Positions 45,512-55,734 of a DNA stretch of 64,000 bases are shown piece after piece. The notes beneath the pieces are model-generated. The model saw only the letters and a list, made by a program, of their open reading frames with translations. It was not told the DNA's origin and searched no databases. Origin of the DNA: Distichodus sexfasciatus (Eukaryota > Chordata > Actinopteri > Characiformes > Distichodontidae); assembly GCA_032718565.1 (NCBI GenBank), contig JAVGVS010000010.1, forward strand, positions 3,600,318 to 3,664,317, given 5' to 3'. Position 1 is the first letter of the stretch. Every line of letters starts with the position of its first letter. Position numbers and translations under genes: made by a program.

Positions 45512-45840
45512 TTCCAAATGAGGCCCATTCCCCGGTCACCACTTTAATTTGGAGCTTTAATTTAGCTCCAACGTAAGGAGCAAACCCACCCCCTCTTCCC
45601 CTTCATTTTTCACCCTCCTATTTAAAGGGAGTTTGCGAGCAAGTGAGCGAACGAATGAGCGAGTGAGGGAGTGGGGGTGGGCAAAGGGTGGGAGGATGTG
45701 AAGGAGGATGAAAAGAGAAGTAGTTTTGCACTGTGTGTGGCATAGTCTCGCTCTCCGCATGGACTTTTTCTGAAATAAAGCTTTAGCTTTATTTTGTGTG
45801 CGGTTCAGGCAGTGGTCATGTAATAACATGGGTAGCAGGG
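45512..45840. promoter_or_regulatory. Candidate conserved element, tandem unit B
   Basis: Core 1 (45512-45580) repeats TTCCAAATGAGG, CACCACTTTAATTTGGAG and TTTAATTTAGCTCCAACG. TTGGAGCT (45549-45556) and AGCTCCAA (45564-45571) are exact inverted arms around TTAATTT. Core 2 (45757-45840) repeats TTCTGAAATAAAG, TGCGGTTCAGGCAGTGGTC and TGTAATAACATGGGTAGC. Divergence outside the cores shows an old duplication with the cores preserved. Confidence 0.5.
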
Positions 45841-46070
45841 GGAAAGCCTCTTAAATCGCCTCTTAAATCAGGCCGACGGTGTTTATTAGAACGGCACGTG
45901 TGTGTAGACCGCCGCTATAAACGCCACACGCCTATAACTTCTGCACGAGGCAGCTATTGGATATATCGCTTGCCTGTAGCCATTTTTCACCAGCATGCTC
46001 CCTGGTCAGATGGTTTATTTCGGATCCTCATACCTTATGTGGTGGTAGGATACTAAAATATGGATCACAA
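45841..46070. promoter_or_regulatory. GC-containing extension of the candidate regulatory region
   Basis: Contains a short direct repeat CCTCTTAAATC (45847 and 45858) and CpG-rich GGCACGTGTGTGTAGACCGCC with an E-box CACGTG. No repeat family and no credible frame. Confidence 0.3.
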
Positions 46071-46074
46071 GGTA

Positions 46075-46190
46075 TTGTGTTCTAGCCTGGCTCTGGCACT
46101 ACCTCTGCTGTGCAATGGGCAAGACCCTTGACCCCAAAGTTGCTCCAGGAAGACTGATTCTGAGTGTATAAATTGTATGCTGGGCCTGCT
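46075..46190 (+). mobile_element. SINE body fragment
   Basis: GCAATGGGCAAGACCCTTGA then CCCCAAAGTTGCTCCAGGAA is the same block as GAGACCCTCAACCCCAAGTT in the SINE at 12287-12480, extended by AGACTGATTCTGAGTG. Head and tail are degraded. Confidence 0.6.
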
Positions 46191-46233
46191 TGTTTCTAGA
46201 TACAGTATGTTAATGTTGAGTACCTCACAATTC

Positions 46234-46460
46234 AGGGTAGTTGCTAGCATAACGGTTAGGGCATTGGCCCTATGATCGGAAGGTCTCCAGTGAGCAGTAA
46301 ATGTACCACTGAGGTACTCATGAACTCATGTACCGTCTCCAAACGCTGCTTCCCTAGAGCTGCCTAAAAGCCCCACGCTGCTCGTTCACAGATGGGTCCA
46401 ATGCAGAGGTCACATTTCGGTGTGGTGCAGTGTGTGCTGTGCTGTGCTGTGTTCACAAAT
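46234..46460 (+). mobile_element. tRNA-derived SINE, copy 8
   Basis: Plus copy: GGGTAGTTGCTAGCATAACG then GGTTAGGGCATTGGCCC (A-box side). The B box is largely lost (TCTCCAGTGAGC). GTACCACTGAGGTACTCATG and GCAGAGGTCACATTTCGGTG follow, to GTGTTCACAAAT. Confidence 0.9.
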
Positions 46461-47340
46461 TGTGGTATGTTTCTAATTATTTTTGGAGTATGTGCCCTGT
46501 TGATCACCAAACATAGAGAGGGACAACTATTCTGTCATCATATATTGCTCTGCAGTGTCTTCGTCCTTCGTCTCATTCCTTCTATCTGTGGGGAAAACAC
46601 ACAACACTGAGATGTTTCCTAATGAAAAAACACCAGTTATCACTATGTAGACAAAGCACATTAGTTTATGCATGATTCTAATGAAGCACAATGAAAAGCA
46701 TAAATTAATATGAGTTTTGCATGAATAAACCAGAGCATTTTTCACTTAATGCTATTAATTCCGAAGCTATAATTTAAACTATTTTATGTATGTGGTGTAA
46801 TTTATGCACAGCTTCAGGTGCTTTCTGCGAAAGTGTAATTTTCCTCCTGCTTGGAATACGTCTCTTCCCAACACAAGAGCACTTAACCCATTCAGACCTC
46901 ATAAACTCAGCTTAGGGCTTAACGGGTTAATACGTTAGGGTCCATATGTAAATTATTCATGGCCAGACGTAGATCGGTTGCCGTCGTTGCAGCACATGCA
47001 TAATGTATGATATCAGCAAGCCAGTCTTAGATACCTCTCTTCATGTAAGAACTTTGTGGCTTTTTACTTTAAAGCTTACACTGCTGCAAAAACAGCTACA
47101 CATTATTGGCGGTCCGCAAGGACTCGGCCCCTAAGATCTATAGCATAAACACTGGGGCCAAGCGTCAGATGCAGATCGCCAGATGGAGGTTACTTTAGTT
47201 CCAACCAAGCATGTGAGAGTCTCAGGCCGCCTTGCCTACTTTTCCTGGGTAATTTTTATGTGTGAGTTTCAGGCCCAGTTCTTAAGATTTGAAGTCCCAT
47301 GTGACAGCTCCCTCTCTGTGCTCCCGTTTTGGTCCCTTTC
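46461..47340. promoter_or_regulatory. Repeat-free interval, partly enhancer-like
   Basis: No repeat recognised. 46650-47050 has TTAGTTTATGCATGATTC, TGCATAATGTATGATATC and TTATTCATGGCCAG, AT motifs of POU/homeodomain type, together with complex sequence at 46830-46930. Regulatory function is a guess from texture. Confidence 0.25.
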
Positions 47341-47344
47341 CAGT

Positions 47345-47410
47345 AGAGCTGGGCAATATATCGAGTGCCACAATATGAATGATGTTTTTAAATGCATCAT
47401 TTAAAATAAA
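47345..47410 (+). mobile_element. MITE fragment with TAGAGCTGGGCAATATATCG end
   Basis: The end resembles the GGGCTGGGCAATA end at 32355. The remaining 50-60 bases are AT-rich and the opposite end is not found. Confidence 0.5.
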
Positions 47411-47722
47411 ACTGTTGTGATATTTTAACTTAACAGATTCCACCAGACGAAGTCTGTAGTGTGTAATTCCTGAAGATTGCATCCTAAGTGCAGTCCTCAT
47501 TGCGAAGCATCTTCTGCGTAGCGTTTTTAAAGCCAGAGCCAGTTGATAGACTTGTATTTCTTGCACAACATTTGTAACGTTGCTTGAATGCTTGTTTTTA
47601 CCACCGTTTATATGTTCACAAAATGTAACTTCAAAAGTACATGTTGATGCACTTTTATTTTTAAGGTTTTTCTAGCTGATTACAGTCAGAAAATTTCACA
47701 TGTAGATTACAGTCTTTCAAAT

Positions 47723-48275
47723 GTAGAGATTGACCAATATTGGTTTTTCAGGGCCAATCTCGATACTGATTATTGGTAATTATTTGAAACCGATATGGCA
47801 AAAAAAGAGAAAGAAAATCTGTCAAAATTTTTAATTTTAAAAACACAAACACAAAAACTTTATTTAAATGACTTTAATGTCTATAAAAACTTAAAGTTTA
47901 CATTATTTTTATTATTTTAACTTTAAATAAAATTAAATAACCATTTTAGTAACACTATAGAACTGTGAAACTTAAATTTGAAACTTTTATGTTTTAGTAT
48001 TCCAAATTAAGCAGCAGCAGGTTGTGGTGAAGAAAGCAAAGCTTATATAATAAAGCCAAATATGAAATAATAATACATATAATATAGCCAATTATGAAAT
48101 ATAGCCTAGCAGAGACTGCTGTGGGCAGGACATTAATTGAAGCAACGAGATGAGAGCAAACGGTACAGGAAAAGACTAGAGGGCAAGTGGAGACACAGAA
48201 ACACTTAATATTGGTGATGGTCAAAGTTAAACACCAATACCGATAATTACTATGAGAGCATAAACAAGTACCTAT
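47723..48275 (+). mobile_element. hAT-like non-autonomous element, second copy of the TAGAGGTCAA family
   Basis: Starts TAGAGATTGACCAATATTGG, then GGGCCAATCTCGATACTG, GCAAAAAAAGAGAAAG and, near the right, TTAATATTGGTGATGGTCAA. These are in the same order as in 10047-10382. The right terminus is degraded, so the end is approximate. Confidence 0.7.
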
Positions 48276-48389
48276 AATGCCTTGGTAAAATTGGCTGAAA
48301 AAACACATCATATATCTCAACATTTGGTCCAAAAAAGTTATTTTAATTTTGAGTCCTGTGGTCCAGCACTACTTTCCCGCAAGCCATAC
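48276..48389. other. Unassigned DNA
   Basis: Short transitional sequence. Confidence 0.3.
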
Positions 48390-49060
48390 TTGCTCTCTCC
48401 ACCACCAAACCAGCACAGCGCCGGCTTGCAAATGAGATTGCTGCATTTAGAATGTCTAAACGGCCCTGGCTCGTCTTGCGCCCCCCCGCGTGGCGGCAAC
48501 TCGTTTGTAGTGCTCTTCAGTCAGAATAGTGTTTGCTTTCATCTAAGACTGTCAGAACCCATCGTTTTTACTGTTGCACGCACCCAGTGTAGCTGTTTGT
48601 TTCCCCGCTCGGGCGCCGAACTCAGGGCCGGTTGTGACGTTGTGGCCCAGGCGGAGAAGAAACACGCTCTTTTCACCCGACCTTCTGTAATGAGAGGATG
48701 TGGACGCATTAGGAAGCATTAGTTTGTGTCTCTGGGCTTTTGTCTTGATAATGTTTGACTTTCTCCATGGCGTCCGACGATGCGAACGGAGACGCTGCGG
48801 AAATGACCCCCATCAGAGATGGCTGGGCAAATTGGATATGATATGACGGGCCCGTGCTAAAAACACAAGGGTGAAGGCTGGGAATTAATGCTTGGACACA
48901 CTGAGGACGCATGATGAGTCAATCTAATAAGGGGAGACTAACAATGATGAGCACATCAGCAGCCAGGGCTGGAGACTGTCCTGCTAGAGACAGCAGTGTG
49001 GACTGAATGTGGACTGCCAGAGTAATTAATCAAGCGTGTCTACTACACAAACAGTAATCT
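48390..49060. promoter_or_regulatory. Candidate conserved non-coding block, GC-richer
   Basis: Repeat-free with several CpG-containing segments (CCGCTCGGGCGCCGAACTC), TTGCAAATGAG (octamer-like), a TGAGTCA site at 48915-48921, GAATTAATGC and GTAATTAATCAAGC. The plus frame at 48282-48722 runs across it but has no recognisable domain, so I do not call it a gene. Confidence 0.4.
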
Positions 49061-49376
49061 AAGTCTAGGTTGGTTCTTGATGAACAGATTGTGTTTCATC
49101 CTTGACGAGCTTACAGTGCATATTACAAATCAAATCACTGTTTTACTGGCTTGCAGAGTTTTTATTATGCAGAGACATTCTATGGCTTAAAACTGTGATG
49201 AAAAATAAGGTTAGTGCAGGTGGAAACACTTCTTTATCCATTTGGTATCTGGATAGAGAATAAAGTTATTTAATAAGTAATACATTTTCTATTTTTTTCC
49301 CCCCTATTCATTCTTCTCTAACATTTTAAAATGAAGAAATTGGGTAATTTTAAGCAGATTTTGTAAGAGACCTACA

Positions 49377-49418
49377 TTTTTTAATAGTAAAAACTACTAA
49401 AACTTTACTATTAAAAAA
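49377..49418. other. Perfect 15-base inverted repeat (hairpin)
   Basis: TTTTTTAATAGTAAA (49377-49391) and TTTACTATTAAAAAA (49404-49418) are exact reverse complements with a 12-base spacer. A third partial arm TTTTAATAGTAAA follows at about 49422. It may be a MITE remnant or a slippage product. Confidence 0.7.
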
Positions 49419-49548
49419 CTGTTTTAATAGTAAAATTTCCAGAGTTGTGGTCTTAGCTGATCTAAAAATAAAATCCTGAGTCCCCTTTGTCCGAGTCCAT
49501 GACAAGGCCGAGACTTTTTAAAACTGTTCTCGAGTACTACAAGACTAG

Positions 49549-49579
49549 TGTTCACAATGACAAATAATCTCACTTCACT
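49549..49579 (+). mobile_element. tRNA-derived SINE 3'-terminus fragment
   Basis: GTGTTCACAATGACAAATAA then TCTCACTTCAC matches only the last ~30 bases of the family. Confidence 0.7.
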
Positions 49580-50090
49580 GAAATGATTAAATTAGACATT
49601 CAAACACCTACTCAAATAACTGAAATGCTGTCAAAAATAGAAGAGAAAAAGTATCATATTACATTCATATATACGCTTATTATTTTTATGAATTAAATAG
49701 AAAGAGATATGTGAGAGAGGTTTTTAGATTTTACTAGATTTTCAGTATATATGGTAAATATAATTTTGCATTTTTATGATATGCAATAAAACCAATTTTG
49801 GGGGGCCTCTACTACATTTTAAAATGTCATTCATAAAATTATTATATTGAACAAGAAATGCAATGTTATAAGTAAACTGACTCACGGAACCTTCCCAAAA
49901 ACCTGATCCACTTATGCATTTGTAGTCTGTCCAACACGGTTCCATATCATAAACGCTGCCATACTGTATCATATATGGAAAGCAGAAAATCCACCAGGAC
50001 CAGAGTGATGTAGCAAAAGTATTCTTATTGAGATATATATTTTAGTTTTTCATTAGTTAATAAGAGTGACTCAGATGGCATGATCAGAAG

Positions 50091-51500
50091 AGACAGGCCA
50101 ATGCTTGTGGCTCATGGGAAACGAACTGGTTGTTGCTGTGTAGCGGAGTGAGAGCTGGGATACAGCTGTGTTGAAAGATACGGCTGTTGTTCCTGAGATG
50201 AGAGGGAGGAGTTGTGTAACAGGGCTGCTAACAAACGAATTGAGTGAAAGATTGTAGAGTAGCGGAGGGGAGGACAGAAGAGGGGAAGTGAGTGGCGCTG
50301 ATAAATATTCAGTCTTTGCTGAGGGGGGACCGAGACCTTTTTTCCTCTACAGCTGCTCCATTAAGCTGCCGTTAAGAGGGGACTTTTTGTCTTTCCGTGC
50401 TCTGAGCTGACAGATGGTGACATTTCAGGCCATGCCCAGCGTGACGAGGGGTTCTTGTGCCACGTCGGTGCTGCCGAAACTGAGTAGGGCGCGTGGGGAA
50501 GGAAGGACACGTGGGGACGGTTAACCGGAGAAGGGGGACAGATGGACGAAATGTCCTTAAAGTCATTTCCAAGTGGTTAAATGTTAAAAAAGCACAAAAT
50601 CAAGTAGTTAAGTAGCTAAAATGAAAACTTTCTTAAATGAGATGTGTGCACTTGTGCGTGTGGCACATTGTTATTACTGACCCAGATGCACTCATTTTGG
50701 AGCGGTGCGTAAACAAGTTTTTTGTTAAACATGTTTGCCTCCTGTTTGCTGCTCTCCTTGGCTCTGCTGCATTGAAACGATGCTTTTTTTGTCAGCGCCA
50801 ACGTTTGTTTTTCGTCATCCTTGGTGGCGTCGCAAGTAGACCGCAGTTTTTCACCCACACGGGCCACGAAAGGCCTCAGGCACGTCTACGATTGAAACAT
50901 AGCTGCCTCCCCACTTCCAATGTGTTGACACAGTCATTGGTGTGAAGGGTGTGGCTCTTCTATTTTGCTCTTGGACTCGTCTCGCTGTTGTTTCCTAGAC
51001 GGAGCTGATCAAAAAGGTCATACACCTCGCAACCTTGGTGAACATCTCACCCTCCGTAGCACTGCGACTGCGAGTTTCCACTAATGAGAAGTGATGAGAC
51101 GTGAGAGAGGATGCTTATATTCCAGCATCGGAGAGAAGGGAAAAAAATGAGCTAAAAATCCCTGAATCTGTGTGTGTGTGTCTGCATTATTGATGTGCCC
51201 GTAGTCCTTTTAGGTGCATGCCTTCAAAATCCAAGCTTTTAGCTTGCCTCCTGGCGGTGTGCGAATCTCCGTGAGTGTGTGTGTGCACGTTAATTTTTAG
51301 CCTTCTTATCATGTCAGCGCATGCATATGAATTCATTTCATCGCTAATCTCATGGATGCATAATCACGCTACAGTGTCATGGCATCTATGTGATTGCGAA
51401 TAAAAGAAAGAGCTCCATCCACTTCTCTCCGCCCCACCCGCTGACTGAGGAGACAGAAAATGATAAAGTGCATGCCACGCATCACTAAGCCAGATCATGG
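50091..51500. promoter_or_regulatory. Long repeat-free candidate regulatory region
   Basis: About 1.4 kb without a recognised transposon. 50280-50560 is CpG-containing. 51290-51420 reads TTAATTTTTAGCC, GCATGCATATGAATTC, CATCGCTAATCTCATGG and GATGCATAATCACGC, a cluster of POU/homeodomain-type motifs. The frames on both strands (50616-50945) overlap and have no domain. One of the better enhancer candidates. Confidence 0.4.
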
Positions 51501-52120
51501 GTGCAGGGGTTGACACGGCAACGGCGTGGCGGGGGTGTGGTTTGGCGCTGAGGTCTGACTCCTGTTAGGTTTGCTAAAGTAGCCTCACGCATCACATGCT
51601 TTACTCTCCCACCAACCTTGAACAATCCAATCTGGCAGAGACCATGAATTTATTACGACACCCCCAAAGGCAAGGAAATGTTTCTCTTGCGCGATTCGCT
51701 CATTTACACTCACAGACACACACACACACACACATTTTGGGCTCAGTTTTAATGATCTACGCACATGATGCAAAGTTAAGTTGTGTCGAAACCAAATTTC
51801 GCTAGTATAAGGGAAATAAGATGCATGGTGTTAAAAGGTTGCACTTATTCTCTTCTAAAACAAGGTAAAACAAAGTGTTTTTGCGAGCGTCATCTCCCAT
51901 TCCTTTTAAAAGCCAGGTGTGCTTGCACCTTGGTGAATTGCTGTGATAATGGAGCATTTGCTTGGTAAAAGAGAACACTTCTCAGAAGGTAGAAGAAAGC
52001 TACATCTACAGCACTAGCATGGTTCTTCCTGTATACAATCCTAATTTTTCACGTTGTCATCTTTTTAAAAACTGTGTAACAAGATGTGTTTGCACATTCT
52101 ACACCTACTTAGGTAGGCAC
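51501..52120. other. Unassigned DNA with (CA)n
   Basis: A CA run at 51715-51733; otherwise single-copy with no recognised gene. Confidence 0.4.
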
Positions 52121-52123
52121 ATA

Positions 52124-52750
52124 TGTGACCCTCCACGGCAAAACCAGTCGCTTGTCGCAACGGAGGTTTCCGAGATAAACGAGCGTTTATGTTGCGTGGG
52201 GTAAAATTTTGGATTCTTTGTTTTTAGTGTTTTGAAACAGTGGAAGGTCTATACTGTAGTGTTGTGAATAAATTTCGCTGAAAAACTTACCTTTTCCGTC
52301 CTAAAAACGTGACTTTCTTGAGGTGAGGAATTCAATTCCAGCAGAATGTAAAAAGTTTCAGTTTTGACCGCTCTACTTCAATATTTACGGTAAATTCACT
52401 CGTTGACTAGCGTGAAGATATTTCTCCGGCTCAGTTAACCTAACGCAGGTAGGCTATCCGTGTGGCTGTGAATGCAGCGTGGGCTACCGTAAATGCAAAC
52501 GTAGCCGCGACCGCACCAAGCGTCTGTGAGTGCTACGGCGATAGTCAACTTCAAAGGCAGATTTCTCCGTTTCTCACTTGGCGTGACGGGAGAAACCCGA
52601 CTTCTTTGAATGTTGATATCTCAGTCATATGTCGTCCCATTCATTCGATATAGGTATCGTTTTGAAGGTTGATTTATGCCCTTTCATGAAAACATAATAA
52701 CTCAATTGAAAATTTGCGACAAGCAACTGGTTTTGCCATGGAGGGTCACA
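52124..52750 (+). mobile_element. Long-TIR non-autonomous DNA transposon, copy 3
   Basis: Begins TGTGACCCTCCACGGCAAAA and ends with inverted GCCATGGAGGGTCACA. TA lies at 52122-52123 and 52751-52752. The interior is in the orientation of copy 1 but has the ~100 bp that copy 1 lost. It matches copy 2 closely, which implies fairly recent activity. The frame at 52462-52653 is interior sequence, not a transposase. Confidence 0.92.
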
Positions 52751-52803
52751 TATTGCTATCTTGATGATATACCTTTAAAATTGACTTTAGACAAGGTTGT
52801 TGT

Positions 52804-53459
52804 TAGACATGGCACAATACCACTTTTTTATTTCTGATACCGATAACAGTATAGTAAATTTGGATATCTGCTGATACGATACAAATCCAATACAGTCTCT
52901 GAGTCTTTTTCAACCATAAACCAGAAAATAATTCTTTAAAAAATGTCTGAATGCAGGACTGAGATTATTCTGTTATGCTTAAGGAAATAGTTAAATACTG
53001 TTTTCCTAACTAAAACAATGTTATAATTACACACCCATATGTACATGCTAAATTATGTATTATCAAAATAACATCAAAAAAATATTCTTTTGAACACAGT
53101 TCTGTAATTTTATGACGGTTCCTGATCTTATGGTGTTAAAACCATCAGGAACACAGAGATTGTGAGCTGGTGTTGTTAAGGAAGTTAAACTGTATAATCA
53201 TGTGAGTTGCTTTTGGGCTTGTAGTGTGTTGCATTGTTTGTTCTGCTCATTGTCATATTAATATGTAGGAATTAGAGTTAAAGTCGAATTATAAGCCAGA
53301 TTTACTGCAGTGCCACTCCCAACACATAACCAGTTGTGCGTGCGCGCATTCACAGATCACCTCCATAGATGGGCCCAATGCCACCAATACCCAGTCCAGC
53401 TATTTGAGTCGTTATCGGACCGATATCCGATCCACATATCGGATGGGTGGCATCTCTAG
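52804..53459. mobile_element. hAT-like element (TAGACATGGCACAATACCAC family)
   Basis: The left end TAGACATGGCACAATACC and the right end GGGTGGCATCTCTA match the ends of the widespread fish element that starts AGAGATGGCACGATACC. Both ends carry runs of GATACCGAT/ATCGGACCGATATC motifs. The interior is non-coding. Flanks GTTGTTGT and GTTTTCGT may be a worn 8-base duplication. Confidence 0.7.
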
Positions 53460-53527
53460 TTTTCGTTGGTCAAAATTGTAGTTTTGTTTGGCATTAAAAC
53501 AACAGTGGCTGACTCCACTTCATTTAA

Positions 53528-53712
53528 TTTGTCATTGTGAACACAGCACACAGTGCACCAAAACAATATATATATTAGCCTATCCTTGAAGGAACAGGTG
53601 GCAGCTTAGGGATGGAACCTTGCTCATGTGTACCTTTGTCAGTCTGGGACTTGAACCGGCGACCTTCCGATCAGAGGTCCAACTCTCTAAATGTTATGCT
53701 ACCAACTGCTCC
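53528..53712 (-). mobile_element. tRNA-derived SINE, copy 9 (partly degraded)
   Basis: Reverse copy: TTGTGAACACAGCACACAGT, a shortened middle with a TA run, GGACTTGAACCGGCGACC (B-box complement) and TATGCTACCAACTGCTCC (A-box side). Confidence 0.9.
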
Positions 53713-54709
53713 AAAATTTAACAACCAAAGCACACATGTGACACAAAGTCATGTGAACAGTGAGGCATAAGACAGGAAAATGCACACTGCCTTGGACTCA
53801 AATTAACAAAAATGATTGTACTGTGAGTAAAATACAGCTTTTCTCTCTATCTCTTTATAACCCATGGTCGATGTTGAATGAGTGAAGACATTTCCCAAGA
53901 GGGAACAACAGCAGTGAGCAAATGCCTTGCCTGCTCCAGGAGTGGAAAGGTGCTCACCTTTTTTTATTTCACTGGTGCGACGTGCATTTCCTTGCAGTCA
54001 GACCTTTATCAAAGCAACACGAGCGTATGCCACTTATATGAGACACAGTAATCCCCTGCGAAAGCAAGTGAGATTCGTTTCTCATTGGTACCCCGGTCGA
54101 CATGCGGCGTGTGCTCAGAAATGCTCTTTGTGCATCTCTGAATGGCTCCATTTGAGCAAAAACACTGTAGGAAAAAAAAGTCTGGTGTGTGTGTAGATGT
54201 GTGTGAGGGGGGGTGCCCTCCGACTAAACCAAATTAAAACTCTCAGAGCTGTGGAGAGAGGCAAGTTGCTATGGTTACTTCTCTTAGGACTTCTTTTTTT
54301 CTTCCTTTTTAAAGTAAACATATCTGGGAAGTGAAGATGCCTTCATGTTCCTGCGGTTTTGATCTCTGTTTTGCACAGAATTCCTGCAGTCCTTTTTTTG
54401 CTTCTCATTTTAAGCATCTGTTTTATCGCTTGGGGACAGACTGTGTTGTCTTGAATATGGGCTCAAGTGGAAAGCTGCATTTACAGGACATACTACTGAC
54501 CTCTGTGCCTTCATTGAAGTCCATGGGAACTTTGAATATTGGTGAGATGATTAACCCTCCACTTGTGCACTTGTGCATCAACCCAACCGTGAGGTTCTCT
54601 TGATTAGTTAACACTTGTTTTTGCCACACTGGAAATCCTTACTGGAAGCTGTTCTGCACTACAGATAGATCTTAGGTGCTCAGGTACTAGTCTTACCTTA
54701 AGTATTTAA
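53713..54709. other. Unassigned single-copy DNA
   Basis: Frames at 53927-54196 and 54331-54603 have no recognisable family. A GTGTGT segment lies near 54186-54205. No repeat recognised. Confidence 0.35.
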
Positions 54710-54870
54710 ATGAACATTTAAGGCATTTATCAGATGCTCTTATCCAGCGATCCAGCCAGCAACTAACATAGAGTTTCTTAGCAACTAACATAGTGTTGCT
54801 AACATAGTTAGCAATACGTTAGCAACTATGCTTTTGGGAAACGCATTTGGCTTCCAGTTCCTAATTACTG
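54710..54870 (-). mobile_element. L2-like tail fragment with internal short tandem repeat
   Basis: AGGCATTTATCAGATGCTCT then TATCCAGCGAT is the reversed TTGGATAAAAGCGTCTGC-type tail. From 54768 to about 54832 the unit AGCAACTAACATAG is repeated three times with variants, a minisatellite-like expansion. GTTCCTAATTACTGGGACAG follows, as in 11602-11703. Confidence 0.6.
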
Positions 54871-55726
54871 GGACAGTCTACCAACATAGAGAAACTAGCT
54901 GTTAACAGAATTGTATCCCAGAGGTCTCAAGGTCAGATGTACTAAGATTGGCGCCCTTAACATTGTGTTTCACAGAAACCGCACACTATACCCTCTCTTT
55001 TTACGTCCTATTTACCAAACTCGTAATTTGCGGTTGGTCTCCGCCCGTCTCACGTTATATGTGCAGTAGCCATGAATGAACCGCGGATGACATGAAAATT
55101 TTAGTGATTGGAAATAATACAGTATTTAAGCACAGAACAGACTCGCGTAGTTACCCACAGTTTTGATACATACGATGGAAAATCTAATCAATCGCAGTTA
55201 ACGCTTCTTCACCCATTTGTTTGCGTGGAACTCTCACATTTCTACTGACCTTCCTTGGAATGTATATGCACGAATGAAACAAGCGCAACCAGCCTGTAAG
55301 CGGCAAAATAGAAGGCAAATTGTGCTTGCAGTCGGTTTGTACATATCATGTCGTGTTTTAAAGTAGTAAGAGCAATGATTTAACTTCTATAACACACACA
55401 ATAGCCTTTCTATATCTGGCCGTCAGAGTCTCCAAGTCTCATCTTGGGTTTGAGCTCCCAATGTTATCTACATGTGACTTATGACTAATAGTAGCTAAGC
55501 TTTGGCCAAGATACTGTTTTAATACAGTAAGTACACTACAATCTACACAGAAAAAGTAACTACATTGTACTACAAATAAAAATACTGTACCTCTAAAAAT
55601 GTACTGTCGTATTACAGTAAGCTTTCAGTGTTCTGAGGTAGAGAGTGTTTTGGTTTTCGGCTTGCGATACATAGCTACTTGTGAAAAATTTGTGAGCAAA
55701 ATTAGCTCCTACAAAAGCTACAGTGC
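54871..55726. other. Unassigned DNA
   Basis: No gene or repeat family recognised. Confidence 0.4.
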
Positions 55727-55734
55727 TGTAAGTA

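Larger units (their letters stand above)
49061..50090. other. AT-rich DNA with small repeat fragments
   Basis: Contains the hairpin at 49377-49418, a hAT-like relic near 49440-49548 (GTTCTCGAGTACTACAAG) and a SINE tail at 49549-49579. Otherwise unassigned. Confidence 0.4.

Noticed and set aside
48282..48722. 146-codon plus-strand open frame
   Set aside because: It begins at the edge of a hAT-like element and runs into a GC-rich block where stop codons are rarer. No domain visible.
52462..52653. Frame within the long-TIR transposon as a transposase
   Set aside because: It is 63 codons without DDE/D or DNA-binding motifs, and is not kept open in the other copies.
43137..52750. The two similar TIR elements as a segmental duplication
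   Set aside because: Similarity stops exactly at the inverted termini with TA at each side, which indicates independent insertions.
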